A stretch of DNA of 15,430 nucleotides from positions 1 to 15,430 of the forward strand of contig JAMCSN010000085.1 in the NCBI GenBank assembly GCA_023381535.1. Direction: 5' to 3'. Origin of the DNA: Bacteroidota bacterium (GTDB taxonomy: Bacteria > Bacteroidota > Ignavibacteria > Ignavibacteriales > Melioribacteraceae). Below the pieces are notes generated by a model. That model ran no database searches. It was not told the DNA's origin and saw nothing but the letters and a program-made list of their open reading frames with translations. Both the position numbers and the translations under genes were made by a program. This document shows positions 1-10,432 of this stretch, piece after piece; the first letter of the stretch is position 1, and each line of letters opens with the position of its first letter.

Positions 1-746
<746 letters not shown>

Positions 747-749
747 CCA

Positions 750-773
750 ATCCCGATGAAACTCTTTCGGGAT
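750..773 (+). other. Small hairpin in the rpoB-rpoC gap
   Basis: ATCCCGA (750-756) and TCGGGAT (767-773) form a perfect 7-bp stem with a 10-nt loop, four bases after the rpoB stop codon. No T-run follows (the next bases are AACCAAG), so it is not a standard intrinsic terminator. It could be an mRNA processing or stability element; that is inference. Confidence 0.45.
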
Positions 774-795
774 AACCAAGAGTTTGGCAAATTTA

Positions 796-814
796 TAAGC
801 CTTTGGCTTAGGAG
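796..814 (+). promoter_or_regulatory. Hairpin directly abutting the rpoC ribosome binding site
   Basis: TAAGCC (796-801) and GGCTTA (805-810) form a perfect 6-bp stem with a TTT loop. The Shine-Dalgarno GGAG (811-814) begins at the next base, and ATG follows at 821 with a 6-nt spacer. The SD fixes the rpoC start. The adjacent stem could tune ribosome access or protect the mRNA; that role is inferred from position only. Confidence 0.5.
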
Positions 815-820
815 TATAAA

Positions 821-3800
821 ATGCGATTGAAAGCGCAAGAAAATAAAATTAGACAGATTGAAAGCTTAACCATCAGTCTGGCAAGCCCGGATGATATTCT
901 CTCCAGATCACATGGTGAAGTTACCAAACCGGAAACGATTAACTATCGTTCCTTCCGACCGGAAAAAGACGGATTGTTCTGCGAGAAAATTTTCGGTCCT
1001 GTTAAAGATTGGGAATGCGCATGCGGTAAGTACAAAGGAATCCGTTATAAAGGAATCGTGTGCGACCGCTGCGGTGTTGAAGTAACCTTGAAAAGTGTTC
1101 GACGAGAAAGAATGGGACACATTTCGCTTGCTGTTCCCGTCGTTCACATTTGGTTCTTCAAAGCGCTTCCTTCAAAGATCGGAAACATTATCGGCATGAC
1201 AACAAAAGAACTCGAGAAAGTTATTTACTATGAGTCTTACGTTGTTATCAATCCGGGACCTACAGGATTAAGCAGAAAAGATTTGATTTCCGAAGATCAG
1301 TATTACGAAATATTAAGTTCGCTTCCGCATGATAATGATTCACTTGACGATAAAGATCCGAAAAAATTTGTTGCGAGAATCGGCGGCGATGCAATGAAAG
1401 AACTGTTGAAAGAAACAGAAATAGAAACAACTTTTGCCGAATTGAAATCTCAGCTCGGTCCGGATACTTCTCAGCAGAAACGCGCAGATATTTTGAAGAG
1501 ACTTAGAGTGTTGGAAGCTTTCCGTGAGTATGAAGGCAAAGTTCCCAATAAACCTGAATGGATGGTATTGAATGTTGTTCCGGTTATACCGCCGGAACTT
1601 CGCCCGCTTGTTCCTCTTGAAGGCGGAAGATTCGCAACATCGGATTTGAACGATCTCTATAGAAGAGTAATTATTCGTAACAATCGTTTAAAAAGATTAA
1701 TTGATATTAAAGCTCCTGAAGTTATTCTTCGAAACGAAAAGAGAATGCTTCAAGAAGCCGTTGATGCTTTGTTTGATAATTCGCGCCGTGCAAGCGCTGT
1801 TCGCAGCGACGGCAACAGACCGTTGAAATCATTGAGCGATATGCTCAAAGGTAAGCAAGGTCGTTTCCGCCAGAACCTCCTCGGTAAACGTGTGGATTAT
1901 TCGGGCCGTTCTGTAATTGTTGTTGGTCCGGAATTGAAATTACATCAGTGCGGTTTGCCGAAAGATATGGCGGTCGAATTGTTCAAGCCGTTCATCATTC
2001 GTAAACTTATTGAACGCGGACATTTCAAAACAGTTAAGAGTGCGCGCAAAGCCGTTGATAGAAAAGATGCCCTAATTTGGGATATACTCGAAAAGTTGAT
2101 CGATGGACATCCGATTATGTTGAACCGCGCTCCTACGTTGCACCGTCTCGGTATTCAAGCATTTCAACCGATCTTGATTGACGGTAAAGCAATTCAGTTG
2201 CATCCGCTTGTTTGTACGGCTTTCAACGCGGACTTTGACGGTGACCAGATGGCTGTTCACGTTCCGCTTTCTTATGAAGCGCAGCTCGAAGCATCTATCT
2301 TGATGTTAAGCAGTCATAACATTTTGTCGCCGCAAAACGGATTGCCGATTGTTCTACCATCTCAGGATATAGTTCTTGGACTTTATTACCTAACGAAAGT
2401 AAAAGCGAATGCAAAAGGCGAAGGAAAAATTTTCGGCGACCTGGAAGAAGTGGTTGTCGCTTACGATCAAAAAGTAATCGATCTTCATGCAAAGATAAAA
2501 GTTAAAGTTGATGGACAGATGATTGAAACCACAGTTGGCCGCGTAATTTTTAATAAGATTGTTCCGGTCGGCATGGGCTTCATCAATGAGTTGCTCATTA
2601 AGAAAAGCTTTTCAGGATTGATTTACAGAATGTTTATCAGATTCGGGAACGAAGTTACCGCTCGATTCCTTGATGATCTGAAAGAACTTGGTTACCGTTA
2701 TGCAACTGCTGCTGGAATTTCTATCAGCTTTAGTGATATGATTATTCCTGATGAAAAAATTAAACTGATCGACGATTCAAATAAAAAAGTTGGCGGAATT
2801 CTTAGCGAGCATGAACAAGGTTTGATTACAGATGCCGAAAGATATAATAAGATAGTTGACGTTTGGACTCATACAACAAATAACGTTGCAAAGTCTTTGA
2901 TGGATAGATTGAAAACCGATCAGGGCGGATTTAACTCTTTGCATATGATGGTTGACTCCGGTGCAAGAGGTTCGCAAGATCAAGTTCGTCAGCTTGCTGG
3001 TATGCGTGGTTTGATGATGAAACCTCAGAAGAGTTTAACCGGTCAGTCGGGCGAAATCATCGAGAACCCGATCGTCGCTAACTTTAAAGAAGGTCTTTCC
3101 GTTCTCGAATATTTCATTTCGACCCACGGCGCACGTAAAGGTTTGGCAGATACTGCGTTGAAAACTGCTGATGCCGGTTATTTAACTCGCCGTTTGTGCG
3201 ATGTTGCTCAAGACGTAATCATTTCTGAAGTTGATTGCGGAACAATCCGTGGTGTTTACATTTCTGCTTTGAAAGATGTTGAACTTGAGAGAGAACCGCT
3301 GGCAGAACGTATAACCGGTCGTGTTGTTCAGGAGGATGTTTACGATCCACGCACGGATGATTTGTTGATTGAAGCAGGTGAATTGATTACAGAAGAGATA
3401 GCAGAGAAAATTGACGAAGCAAATATTGATCAGGTTTACATCCGCACAGTTTTAACATGCGAATCAAAACGCGGTGTATGCGCAAAATGTTACGGTCGCA
3501 ATTTGACCACAGGTCAGTTGGTAGAGATTGGTGAATCGGTTGGAATTATTGCTGCACAGTCAATTGGCGAGCCAGGCACACAGCTTACATTAAGAACTTT
3601 CCACTTGGGTGGTACTTCGTCGCGTATTGCAAGTCAATCACAAGTTGAAGCAAACATTGCCGGTACTATTAAGTTTGATAGAATTAATTATGTAGAGAAA
3701 ACGGATTTCTTCGGAAAAGTGAAAGTGGTAATTGGACGTCGTGGATCCATTGGAATTTTTGATGAAGATAACAGACAAATAAAGAAATTTGAAATTCCAT

Positions 3801-5059
3801 ACGGCGCCGAATTGATGGTGAATGAAGATCAAGAAGTGAAAAAAGGACAACCGCTTTACAACCACGATCCTTACAACTCGGTAATCGTTTCAGACGTTGG
3901 CGGAAAAGTTTCATTTGTCGATTTGCTTGATAACATCACATTGCAGCAAGTTGCCGATGAACAGACCGGTCACGTTCAGAAAGTTGTTATTGAATCTAAA
4001 GACAAAACTTTAACACCGAGTATTTTGGTGAAAGACAGCAAGGGTAATGAGAAGGTATTTAATATTCCAACAAGAGCTTATTTGAATGTTGAAGAAGGCG
4101 AAGAAATTCAACCCGGTATGATTCTGGCAAAAATATCCAAGTCATCTTCAAAATCGCGCGACATTACCGGCGGTCTGCCGAGAGTAACAGAATTATTTGA
4201 AGCTCGCAGCCCTCATGATCCGGCTGTTGTTTCCGAAATTGAAGGCAAGGTAAAGTTTGGTGCTCGTAAAAAAGGTTCAAGAGAAATCATTATTGAATCA
4301 TTTGACGGTTCCGTTCAAAAAGTGTACAACGTACCTTACGGCAAGCATATTCTTGTTCAGGAAAATGATGAGATACCTGCTGGCGAAAAAATTACCGACG
4401 GTCCAATCGATCCGCATGATATTTTGAAAATAAAAGGTACAAACGCAGTTCAGGAATATTTGGTTAACGAAATTCAAGATGTTTATCGTTTGCAAGGCGT
4501 AAAAATTAATGATAAGCATATTGAAGTAATTGTTCGGCAAATGTTGCAGAAGCTGCAAGTAATCTCAGCGGGCGATACAATTTTCATCGAAGAAGATTTG
4601 GTTGATAGAAATAAATTCATCGAAGAAAATGAAAAAGTTAAACAGATGGTTTATATCTCAGATGCCGGTCAGTCGAAATTCAAAGTTGGGCAGTTAATCA
4701 CTAAAGCAAAATACAGAGAAGTTAATGCTGACTTAACTAGAAAAGGAAAGAAAACGGTTAAGGCAAGAGATGCTGAACCGGCAACTTTTGATAATATTTT
4801 GCTCGGCATTACTCATGCTGCGTTGTCAACTGAAAGCTTTATTTCCGCTGCCTCGTTCCAGGAAACGACAAAGGTATTAACAAATGCCGCAACTGAAGCA
4901 CGAGTAGATACCTTAGTAGGTTTGAAAGAAAACGTTGTTATGGGACATTTAATCCCGGCAGGTACAGGGCTCAAAAAGTACCGTGAAATAATTTTAACAG
5001 CCGAAGAAGAGGTCGCAGAGGCTGTCAAAGAAGAAGTTGAAGCAAAGGAATCGGTCTAA
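821..5059 (+). CDS. rpoC: RNA polymerase beta' subunit
   Basis: At 1412 residues it is full length and close to E. coli RpoC (1407). It forms the catalytic half of RNA polymerase and carries the active-site magnesium. Motifs in order: N-terminal zinc ribbon with C66, C68, C81 and C84; the [18 protein letters not shown] segment near 347-364 (switch region); NRAPTLHR at 435-442; the invariant catalytic NADFDGD at 469-475, where D471, D473 and D475 bind Mg2+; the second zinc site C806, C880, C887 and C890; and the trigger loop around 917-930 ([15 protein letters not shown]). The second zinc site is offset by a constant 8 residues from E. coli, so there is no large insertion before it. The tail is acidic ([18 protein letters not shown]). 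ATG at 821 has GGAG six bases upstream. No terminator is visible after the stop; a promoter for rpsL lies in the following gap. Confidence 0.99.
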   Translation: MRLKAQENKIRQIESLTISLASPDDILSRSHGEVTKPETINYRSFRPEKDGLFCEKIFGPVKDWECACGKYKGIRYKGIVCDRCGVEVTLKSVRRERMGHISLAVPVVHIWFFKALPSKIGNIIGMTTKELEKVIYYESYVVINPGPTGLSRKDLISEDQYYEILSSLPHDNDSLDDKDPKKFVARIGGDAMKELLKETEIETTFAELKSQLGPDTSQQKRADILKRLRVLEAFREYEGKVPNKPEWMVLNVVPVIPPELRPLVPLEGGRFATSDLNDLYRRVIIRNNRLKRLIDIKAPEVILRNEKRMLQEAVDALFDNSRRASAVRSDGNRPLKSLSDMLKGKQGRFRQNLLGKRVDYSGRSVIVVGPELKLHQCGLPKDMAVELFKPFIIRKLIERGHFKTVKSARKAVDRKDALIWDILEKLIDGHPIMLNRAPTLHRLGIQAFQPILIDGKAIQLHPLVCTAFNADFDGDQMAVHVPLSYEAQLEASILMLSSHNILSPQNGLPIVLPSQDIVLGLYYLTKVKANAKGEGKIFGDLEEVVVAYDQKVIDLHAKIKVKVDGQMIETTVGRVIFNKIVPVGMGFINELLIKKSFSGLIYRMFIRFGNEVTARFLDDLKELGYRYATAAGISISFSDMIIPDEKIKLIDDSNKKVGGILSEHEQGLITDAERYNKIVDVWTHTTNNVAKSLMDRLKTDQGGFNSLHMMVDSGARGSQDQVRQLAGMRGLMMKPQKSLTGQSGEIIENPIVANFKEGLSVLEYFISTHGARKGLADTALKTADAGYLTRRLCDVAQDVIISEVDCGTIRGVYISALKDVELEREPLAERITGRVVQEDVYDPRTDDLLIEAGELITEEIAEKIDEANIDQVYIRTVLTCESKRGVCAKCYGRNLTTGQLVEIGESVGIIAAQSIGEPGTQLTLRTFHLGGTSSRIASQSQVEANIAGTIKFDRINYVEKTDFFGKVKVVIGRRGSIGIFDEDNRQIKKFEIPYGAELMVNEDQEVKKGQPLYNHDPYNSVIVSDVGGKVSFVDLLDNITLQQVADEQTGHVQKVVIESKDKTLTPSILVKDSKGNEKVFNIPTRAYLNVEEGEEIQPGMILAKISKSSSKSRDITGGLPRVTELFEARSPHDPAVVSEIEGKVKFGARKKGSREIIIESFDGSVQKVYNVPYGKHILVQENDEIPAGEKITDGPIDPHDILKIKGTNAVQEYLVNEIQDVYRLQGVKINDKHIEVIVRQMLQKLQVISAGDTIFIEEDLVDRNKFIEENEKVKQMVYISDAGQSKFKVGQLITKAKYREVNADLTRKGKKTVKARDAEPATFDNILLGITHAALSTESFISAASFQETTKVLTNAATEARVDTLVGLKENVVMGHLIPAGTGLKKYREIILTAEEEVAEAVKEEVEAKESV

Positions 5060-5093
5060 CTGAATAATTTGTGAAAATAATATATAACGTTTC

Positions 5094-5124
5094 TTGACAA
5101 TTCAGGCTATAATAAATAAATTTG
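5094..5124 (+). promoter_or_regulatory. Probable promoter of the rpsL (str) group
   Basis: The 108-nt rpoC-rpsL gap contains TTGACA at 5094-5099 and TAAATTTG at 5117-5124. The second matches the Bacteroidota -7 consensus TAnnTTTG exactly, with 20 nt between the TTG and the -7 box, in the range known for the -33/-7 pair. Read as sigma-70, the same DNA gives a perfect -35 and a weaker -10 (TAAATT) at 17-nt spacing. A TATAAT at 5108-5113 lies only 8 nt from TTGACA, too close to pair with it. A start near 5130 would give a leader of roughly 40 nt. No other gap in the window shows a comparable promoter. Confidence 0.65.
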
Positions 5125-5167
5125 AAGTCTGAATTTTTATCAAAAATAATAACAGTGGAGGATTTGC

Positions 5168-5545
5168 GTGCCAACGATAAACCAGTTGGTGAGAAAAGGA
5201 AGAGTAGTCGTAACATCTAAGAATAAAGCCCCTGCTTTAGATGCGTGCCCTCAGAAAAGAGGGGTATGCACCAGAGTTTACACAACAACTCCAAAGAAAC
5301 CGAACTCAGCATTAAGAAAAGTTGCGCGTGTTCGTCTGACGAATGGTATTGAAGTTACAGCTTATATTCCTGGCGAAGGGCACAACCTCCAAGAACACTC
5401 TATCGTTTTGATTAGAGGTGGAAGAGTGAAAGATTTACCGGGTGTTCGTTATCATATTATCCGCGGAACACTTGATACAAGCGGAGTTGAAGAAAGAAAA
5501 AAAGGTCGTTCTAAATACGGTACTAAAAAACCAAAGGCCAAATAA
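5168..5545 (+). CDS. rpsL: 30S ribosomal protein S12
   Basis: 125 residues, the usual length for S12, which sits at the 30S decoding centre and helps control accuracy. The start is GTG at 5168, chosen because translation gives the canonical [12 protein letters not shown] and GGAGG at 5157-5161 is well placed. The decoding loop TTTPKKPNS has lysine at 43, and GGRVKDLPG has lysine at 88. Both are wild-type positions, so this sequence does not carry the common streptomycin-resistance changes K43R or K88R. D89 is the residue that RimO methylthiolates in other bacteria. It is the first gene after the str promoter and is followed by rpsG after only 6 nt. Identification is secure. Confidence 0.99.
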   Translation: MPTINQLVRKGRVVVTSKNKAPALDACPQKRGVCTRVYTTTPKKPNSALRKVARVRLTNGIEVTAYIPGEGHNLQEHSIVLIRGGRVKDLPGVRYHIIRGTLDTSGVEERKKGRSKYGTKKPKAK

Positions 5546-5551
5546 TTTGAT

Positions 5552-6019
5552 ATGAGAAAGAAAAGAGCAGAGAAGAAATATTTGAAGCCGGATCCAAAGT
5601 ATAAAGATATTTTGGTTTCGAAGTTTATTAATTACATCATGTGGAGCGGCAAGAAATCAACGGCGCGTACTATCGTATATGAAAGCTTCGATCTCATCGA
5701 GCAAAAAACGAAAAAACCGGCATTGGAAGTTTTCAAAAAAGCTGTTCAGAATGTTCAGCCTCTGGTAGAAGTTAGAAGCAGAAGAGTTGGCGGTGCCACA
5801 TATCAAGTTCCTATGGAAGTGAGACCGGAAAGAAGAACTGCCTTAGCATTCCGATGGATAAAAACGTACGCTCGTGATAGAAAAGATAAATCCATGGCGT
5901 TGAAAGTTGCAGCCGAATTAATGGCAGCTGCAAATGGTGACGGTTCTGCTGTAAAGAAAAAAGATGATACTCACAGAATGGCAGAAGCAAACAAGGCATT
6001 CGCACATTTTAAATGGTAA
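5552..6019 (+). CDS. rpsG: 30S ribosomal protein S7
   Basis: 155 residues, typical for S7, the primary 16S rRNA 3'-domain binder that nucleates assembly of the 30S head and lines the E site. The N-terminus [19 protein letters not shown] is characteristic, as is the beta-hairpin [19 protein letters not shown] at 78-96 that reaches toward the E-site tRNA. The C-terminus AFAHFKW resembles Bacteroidota-type S7. The ATG at 5552 comes 6 nt after the rpsL stop with no recognisable Shine-Dalgarno (context AATAATTTGATATG), so translation probably depends on coupling to rpsL or on an AT-rich unstructured start. The E. coli S7 autorepression site lies in a long rpsL-rpsG gap that does not exist here. 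Confidence 0.99.
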   Translation: MRKKRAEKKYLKPDPKYKDILVSKFINYIMWSGKKSTARTIVYESFDLIEQKTKKPALEVFKKAVQNVQPLVEVRSRRVGGATYQVPMEVRPERRTALAFRWIKTYARDRKDKSMALKVAAELMAAANGDGSAVKKKDDTHRMAEANKAFAHFKW

Positions 6020-6041
6020 GAAGAAAGGTACTGTAAATTAG

Positions 6042-8144
6042 ATGTCAGAAAAACGTGTTGAAATAAATAGAGTTAGAAACATTGGTATTATGGCTCATAT
6101 AGATGCCGGTAAGACTACAACTACCGAGCGCATTCTATATTATACCGGCAAGCTTCATCGTATGGGAGAAGTTCACGATGGTGCTGCTACGATGGATTGG
6201 ATGGAACAGGAAAAGGAACGCGGTATTACAATTACAAGTGCTGCAACTACCACATTTTGGCGCGATCATCAAATTAATATAATTGATACTCCCGGACACG
6301 TAGATTTTACTGTTGAAGTTGAAAGATCGTTAAGAGTTTTGGATGGCGCTATTGCATTGTTTTGCGCTGTCGGTGGTGTTGAACCACAATCGGAAACAGT
6401 ATGGAGACAAGCCGATAAATACGGAGTTCCGAGAATTGCTTTTGTAAATAAGATGGATAGAATCGGCGCGGATTTTTATAATGCTGTGCAAATGATGAAA
6501 GATAAGTTGGGGGCTCACGCAGTTCCGATTACTTTACCAGTTGGTGAAGGAGATTTGTTTAGAGGAATTATTGATTTGATGACGATGCGGGCAATAATGT
6601 TTAATGAGGAATCGTTAGGGACAACTTTTGAAGAAGTAGATATCCCGGCTGATCTTCTAACGGTTGCGCAAAAGTTTAGAACTCAAATGCTCGAAGCTGT
6701 ATCCGATGTAGATGATACGCTTTTGGAAAAATATCTTGAGGGAAAAGAGATTTCAACTGCTGAAATTCAAAAAGTTTTGAGAGAAGCTACTATACAGTTG
6801 AAAATTATTCCTGTATTGTGCGGTTCTTCATTCAAGAATAAAGGAGTACAGCAATTACTTGATGCAGTAGTGGATTTCCTTCCTTCACCGCTTGATCTCG
6901 GAAGTCTTGTTGCGCATCATATTCATAAGAATGATCATATTGAGAGAAAAATTGATCCGAAGGAAAAGTTTGCCGCACTTGCATTCAAGATTATGACAGA
7001 TTCTTATGTCGGCAAGTTAACATTCATTCGCGTTTATACAGGCACATTGAAAGCGGGTTCATACATTTACAATTCAATATCCGATAAGAAAGAACGTGTT
7101 GCTCGTGTTTTAGAAATGCATGCAAACACACGCGAAGACATGGACGAAATTCGCACGGGAGATATTGCAGCAGTTGTTGGTCTTAAGCACACAAGAACCG
7201 GCGATACCCTTTGTACTGAAGAAGATGCTATAATTCTAGAAAAGATGGCGTTCCCGGAACCGGTTATTCAGATTGCAATTGAACCGAAAACAAAAGCTGA
7301 TCAGGATAAACTTTCAGACGCGCTTGCAAAACTTTCTGATGAGGATCCGACGTTCAAAGTGAAAGTTGACGATGAAACGGGACAAACATTAATCAGCGGA
7401 ATGGGTGAACTTCATCTTGAGATTCTTGTAGATAGAATGAAGAGAGAGTTTAAGGTAGAAGCAAATGTTGGCAAACCGCAAGTTGCATACAGAGAAACAA
7501 TTAGTAAAACCGTTCAAAGTGAAGGTAAATTTATTAAGCAGTCCGGCGGTCGTGGTAAATACGGACACGTTTGGATCGAACTTTCTCCTAACGAACCCGG
7601 CAAAGGATTCGAATTTGAGAACGGAATTGTTGGCGGTGTTGTACCAAAAGAATATATCAATCCTGTAATGCATGGTTTACAAGATGCAATGCGTAATGGC
7701 GTGTTAGCCGGTTATCCCGTAGTTGATATTAAGGCGAGATTGTTCGACGGTTCATATCATGATGTTGACTCGGATGAAATTTCGTTTAAGGTTGCTGCTT
7801 CTATTGCATTCAAACAAGGTGCATTAAAAGCCGGACCAATATTGCTCGAACCGATGATGAGTGTAGAAGTAATTACACCTGAAGAATATCTTGGCGATGT
7901 AATGGGCGATCTCAATTCGCGAAGAGGTAAAATTGAAGGATTTACATCAAGAAGAGATGCACAGGTAATTAAAGCTATGGTACCGCTTGCACAAATGTTT
8001 GGCTACGCAACAACTTTGCGTTCCATGACTCAAGGGCGCGCGATTTACTCTATGCAATTTTCACATTACTCGGAAGTACCAAAGTCCGTTGCTGAAGAAA
8101 TTACAGAAAAAGCACAAGTTAAAAAATCAGTTGAATCTTATTAG
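6042..8144 (+). CDS. fusA: Translation elongation factor G
   Basis: 700 residues, standard for EF-G, the GTPase that drives tRNA-mRNA translocation and, with ribosome recycling factor, splits ribosomes after termination. G-domain motifs: G1 [12 protein letters not shown] at 18-29, switch [11 protein letters not shown] at 59-68, G3 DTPGH at 82-86 with the catalytic H86, and G4 NKMD at 136-139. Domain II follows the G domain ([20 protein letters not shown]). Domain III contains [10 protein letters not shown], and domain IV has [10 protein letters not shown] and VPKEYINPV. The C-terminal part includes the [14 protein letters not shown] segment of domain V. The ATG at 6042 has a weak AAAGG at 6024-6028, 13 nt upstream. 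Position between rpsG and tuf, plus a complete set of motifs, favours the main translocase over an EF-G2 paralogue. Confidence 0.98.
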   Translation: MSEKRVEINRVRNIGIMAHIDAGKTTTTERILYYTGKLHRMGEVHDGAATMDWMEQEKERGITITSAATTTFWRDHQINIIDTPGHVDFTVEVERSLRVLDGAIALFCAVGGVEPQSETVWRQADKYGVPRIAFVNKMDRIGADFYNAVQMMKDKLGAHAVPITLPVGEGDLFRGIIDLMTMRAIMFNEESLGTTFEEVDIPADLLTVAQKFRTQMLEAVSDVDDTLLEKYLEGKEISTAEIQKVLREATIQLKIIPVLCGSSFKNKGVQQLLDAVVDFLPSPLDLGSLVAHHIHKNDHIERKIDPKEKFAALAFKIMTDSYVGKLTFIRVYTGTLKAGSYIYNSISDKKERVARVLEMHANTREDMDEIRTGDIAAVVGLKHTRTGDTLCTEEDAIILEKMAFPEPVIQIAIEPKTKADQDKLSDALAKLSDEDPTFKVKVDDETGQTLISGMGELHLEILVDRMKREFKVEANVGKPQVAYRETISKTVQSEGKFIKQSGGRGKYGHVWIELSPNEPGKGFEFENGIVGGVVPKEYINPVMHGLQDAMRNGVLAGYPVVDIKARLFDGSYHDVDSDEISFKVAASIAFKQGALKAGPILLEPMMSVEVITPEEYLGDVMGDLNSRRGKIEGFTSRRDAQVIKAMVPLAQMFGYATTLRSMTQGRAIYSMQFSHYSEVPKSVAEEITEKAQVKKSVESY

Positions 8145-8191
8145 AATATAAATTAACAACAAAGAGAATAAACAAAGAGGAGAATAGTTAG

Positions 8192-9397
8192 ATGGCAAAA
8201 GAAAAATTTGATCGTAGTAAACCTCACGTCAATATTGGTACTATTGGACACGTTGACCATGGTAAAACTACTCTTACAGCTGCCATCACCATGGGCTTAG
8301 CAAAAAAAGGTTTATCGCAAGTAAGAACGTTTGACAGTATTGATAATGCCCCTGAAGAAAGAGAAAGAGGTATTACAATTGCAACTGCTCACGTTGAATA
8401 TTCAACAGCAAACAGGCACTATGCTCACGTTGATTGTCCTGGTCATGCTGACTATGTGAAGAATATGATTACCGGTGCTGCGCAGATGGATGGTGCAATA
8501 TTGGTTGTTGCTGCTACCGATGGTCCAATGCCTCAGACACGTGAACATATTCTTTTAGCAAGACAAGTCGGTGTTCCTAGAATTGTTGTATTCTTAAATA
8601 AAGTTGATATGATGGATGATCAAGAGTTGATCGATTTAGTTGAAATGGAATTGAGAGAGTTGTTAACCAAATACGAATTCCCGGGAAACGATATTCCGAT
8701 CATTCGTGGTTCAGCACTGAAAGCACTCGAAGCCGGAACTTCTGATGCGCCTCCAACAGATGAAAGATACAATTGCATCTGGCAATTAATGGATGCTGTA
8801 GATAGCTATATTCCTGTTCCTGAAAGAAGCGTTGACAAACCATTCTTGATGCCGGTTGAAGACGTATTCTCAATTACCGGTCGCGGTACAGTTGCTACAG
8901 GCAGAGTTGAAAGAGGAACATGCAAACTTAACGAAGAAGTTGAACTGATTGGTCTCGGCGCTCACAAGAAAACAGTTATCACCGGTATCGAAATGTTCCG
9001 CAAAGAACTTGATTCCGCAATTGCTGGCGACAATGCCGGTCTTCTTTTGAGAGGTGTTGACAAAACTGAAATTGAAAGAGGAATGGTTCTTGCAAAAACC
9101 GGTTCGATTACTCCTCACAAAGTTTTTGAAGGAAAGGTTTATATTCTTTCAAAAGAAGAAGGTGGACGTCATACACCATTCTTTAACGGCTACAGACCGC
9201 AGTTTTATTTTAGAACAACAGACGTTACCGGTGTTGCAACATTACCGGAAGGAACCGAAATGGTTATGCCTGGTGATAGCGTTTCACTGAAAATTGCATT
9301 GATCTCCGAAATAGCAATGGAAGAAGGTTTGAAGTTCGCTATTCGTGAAGGCGGAAGAACTGTTGGTGCTGGTTTCGTAACAAAAATTATTGAGTAA
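8192..9397 (+). CDS. tuf: Translation elongation factor Tu
   Basis: 401 residues, slightly longer than E. coli EF-Tu (394). It delivers aminoacyl-tRNA to the ribosomal A site as a GTP complex. Motifs: G1 GHVDHGKT at 19-26, switch [14 protein letters not shown] at 52-64, G3 DCPGH at 81-85 with catalytic H85, G4 NKVD at 136-139, and G5 GSAL at 173-176. Domain II begins near [20 protein letters not shown], and domain III ends with [14 protein letters not shown], the tRNA-binding C-terminus. A strong GAGGAG (8177-8182) sits 9 nt before the ATG, fitting the very high expression of EF-Tu. A terminator-like hairpin follows the stop, so this is probably the end of the str transcription unit. Whether a second tuf exists cannot be told from this window. 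Confidence 0.99.
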   Translation: MAKEKFDRSKPHVNIGTIGHVDHGKTTLTAAITMGLAKKGLSQVRTFDSIDNAPEERERGITIATAHVEYSTANRHYAHVDCPGHADYVKNMITGAAQMDGAILVVAATDGPMPQTREHILLARQVGVPRIVVFLNKVDMMDDQELIDLVEMELRELLTKYEFPGNDIPIIRGSALKALEAGTSDAPPTDERYNCIWQLMDAVDSYIPVPERSVDKPFLMPVEDVFSITGRGTVATGRVERGTCKLNEEVELIGLGAHKKTVITGIEMFRKELDSAIAGDNAGLLLRGVDKTEIERGMVLAKTGSITPHKVFEGKVYILSKEEGGRHTPFFNGYRPQFYFRTTDVTGVATLPEGTEMVMPGDSVSLKIALISEIAMEEGLKFAIREGGRTVGAGFVTKIIE

Positions 9398-9411
9398 AAT
9401 AAAATGACATA

Positions 9412-9442
9412 GAAGGGAAAGCGAAAACTTTCCCTTCATTTT
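9412..9442 (+). terminator. Intrinsic terminator-like hairpin after tuf
   Basis: GAAGGGAAAG (9412-9421) and CTTTCCCTTC (9428-9437) form a perfect 10-bp stem with a CGAAAA loop, followed by ATTTTGTCT. AAAAT at 9401-9405 mirrors the ATTTT, giving the A-stem-T arrangement of a possible bidirectional terminator. The T-run is only four bases, so partial read-through is likely. No clear promoter lies between it and rpsJ, suggesting it attenuates rather than fully stops transcription into the S10 group. Confidence 0.75.
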
Positions 9443-9486
9443 GTCTAATCAAGAAGTGATGGATTTTCACAAGGAGATAGGTAAAA

Positions 9487-9795
9487 GTGCCTGGTCAGAA
9501 AATTAGAATAAAGTTGAAATCTTACGATCATATTCTTATTGATAAGTCAACTGAGAAAATTATTAAAACCGTAAAGAGTACCGGAGCGGTTGTTTCTGGA
9601 CCGATTCCGTTACCGACGAAAAGAACTGTCTTCACTGTTCTAAGATCTCCCCACGTTGATAAAAAATCCAGAGAACAATTTGAGATCAGAGCTCATAAAA
9701 GAATTATTGATATTCATAACTCCAACAACAAAACAGTCGATGCTTTGAGCAAGTTAGAAATTCCTGCCGGTGTCGATATCGAGATTAAGTTATAG
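9487..9795 (+). CDS. rpsJ: 30S ribosomal protein S10 (NusE)
   Basis: 102 residues, as expected for S10, a 30S head protein that also acts as NusE in antitermination together with NusB and NusG. The start is GTG at 9487, supported by AAGGAG at 9471-9476 and by the canonical N-terminus [14 protein letters not shown]. The extended loop near 40-60 ([20 protein letters not shown]) reaches into the 30S head. The end [11 protein letters not shown] is also typical. It opens the S10 group after the tuf hairpin and is followed by rplC after 10 nt. Its leader (9398-9486) is where an S10-group control element would be expected; the only strong structure in it is the hairpin already listed. Confidence 0.99.
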   Translation: MPGQKIRIKLKSYDHILIDKSTEKIIKTVKSTGAVVSGPIPLPTKRTVFTVLRSPHVDKKSREQFEIRAHKRIIDIHNSNNKTVDALSKLEIPAGVDIEIKL

Positions 9796-9805
9796 GGACA
9801 ATGAA

Positions 9806-10426
9806 ATGCCTGGCTTGTTAGCAAAAAAATTAGGAATGACGAATATATTTTCTGAGGACGGTCAGATTATTCCTGTTACCGTTTTGGAAGTTGGTCCTTG
9901 CAACGTTTACGCTGTCAAGACCAAAGAAAATGACGGTTACGAAGCCATTCAACTTGGTTTCGGACAGAAGAAAGAAAAGAGAACCGGTAAACCTCAGCTT
10001 GAATATTTCAAAAAGCATGGATTGAAAGCTCCGCAAGTACTTAAAGAATTTAAGAATTATGATGCGGCGCAATACAAAATTGGCGATGAAATAAAAGCCG
10101 ACCTTTTTCAAATCGGCGATAAAGTAAAAGTCTCCGGCAAGAGTAAAGGAAAAGGTTTTCAAGGTGTTATGAGAAGACACAACTTCGGCGGCGTCGGCGG
10201 AACTACTCACGGTCAAAGCGATAGATTAAGAGCGCCGGGATCTGTTGGCTCAAGTTCGTATCCCTCAAGAGTTTTTAAAGGTCAGCGCATGGCAGGAAGA
10301 ATGGGATATGAAAACAGAACGATTTCAAGTTTAAAAGTAGTGAAGGTTATTGCAGATAAAAATATTGTAATGGTAAAAGGAGCAGTTCCAGGCTCCATTA
10401 ATTCAATTGTTGAGATCAACAAATAA
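9806..10426 (+). CDS. rplC: 50S ribosomal protein L3
   Basis: 206 residues from the ATG at 9806, giving MPGLLAKKLGMTNIFSEDG, the normal L3 N-terminus. A GTG at 9770 in the same frame would add 12 residues inside rpsJ and is rejected. L3 binds 23S rRNA early in assembly, and its central loop (about 125-160) reaches the peptidyl transferase centre. That loop reads HNFGG...THGQSDRLRAPGS followed by VFKGQRMAGRMG. The position equivalent to E. coli Gln150, methylated there by PrmB, is Ser151 here. The gap to rpsJ is 10 nt with only a weak purine-rich AGGGACA stretch as ribosome binding site. Confidence 0.98.
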   Translation: MPGLLAKKLGMTNIFSEDGQIIPVTVLEVGPCNVYAVKTKENDGYEAIQLGFGQKKEKRTGKPQLEYFKKHGLKAPQVLKEFKNYDAAQYKIGDEIKADLFQIGDKVKVSGKSKGKGFQGVMRRHNFGGVGGTTHGQSDRLRAPGSVGSSSYPSRVFKGQRMAGRMGYENRTISSLKVVKVIADKNIVMVKGAVPGSINSIVEINK

Positions 10427-10432
10427 TTTTTG

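Noticed and set aside
5094..5113. TTGACA plus TATAAT read as one promoter
   Set aside because: The spacer is 8 nt, far from the 16-18 nt needed, and no extended -10 TG precedes TATAAT.
5133..5147. ATTTTT/AAAAAT hairpin in the rpsL leader
   Set aside because: It contains only A-T pairs with a 3-nt loop, too weak to claim as a regulatory structure.
7465..7668. Plus-strand 67-codon frame inside fusA
   Set aside because: It is out of frame within the conserved EF-G domain III/IV region and has no separate start signal.
6042..9397. Similar sequence blocks in fusA and tuf as a possible duplication
   Set aside because: The resemblance is the shared GTPase domain of translation factors, not a recent repeat.
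9456..9470. GTGA/TCAC stem just before the rpsJ ribosome binding site
   Set aside because: Only 4 bp with a 7-nt loop, expected by chance.
9770..9805. Longer rplC starting at GTG 9770
   Set aside because: It would overlap the end of rpsJ and add residues absent from L3; the ATG at 9806 gives the canonical N-terminus.
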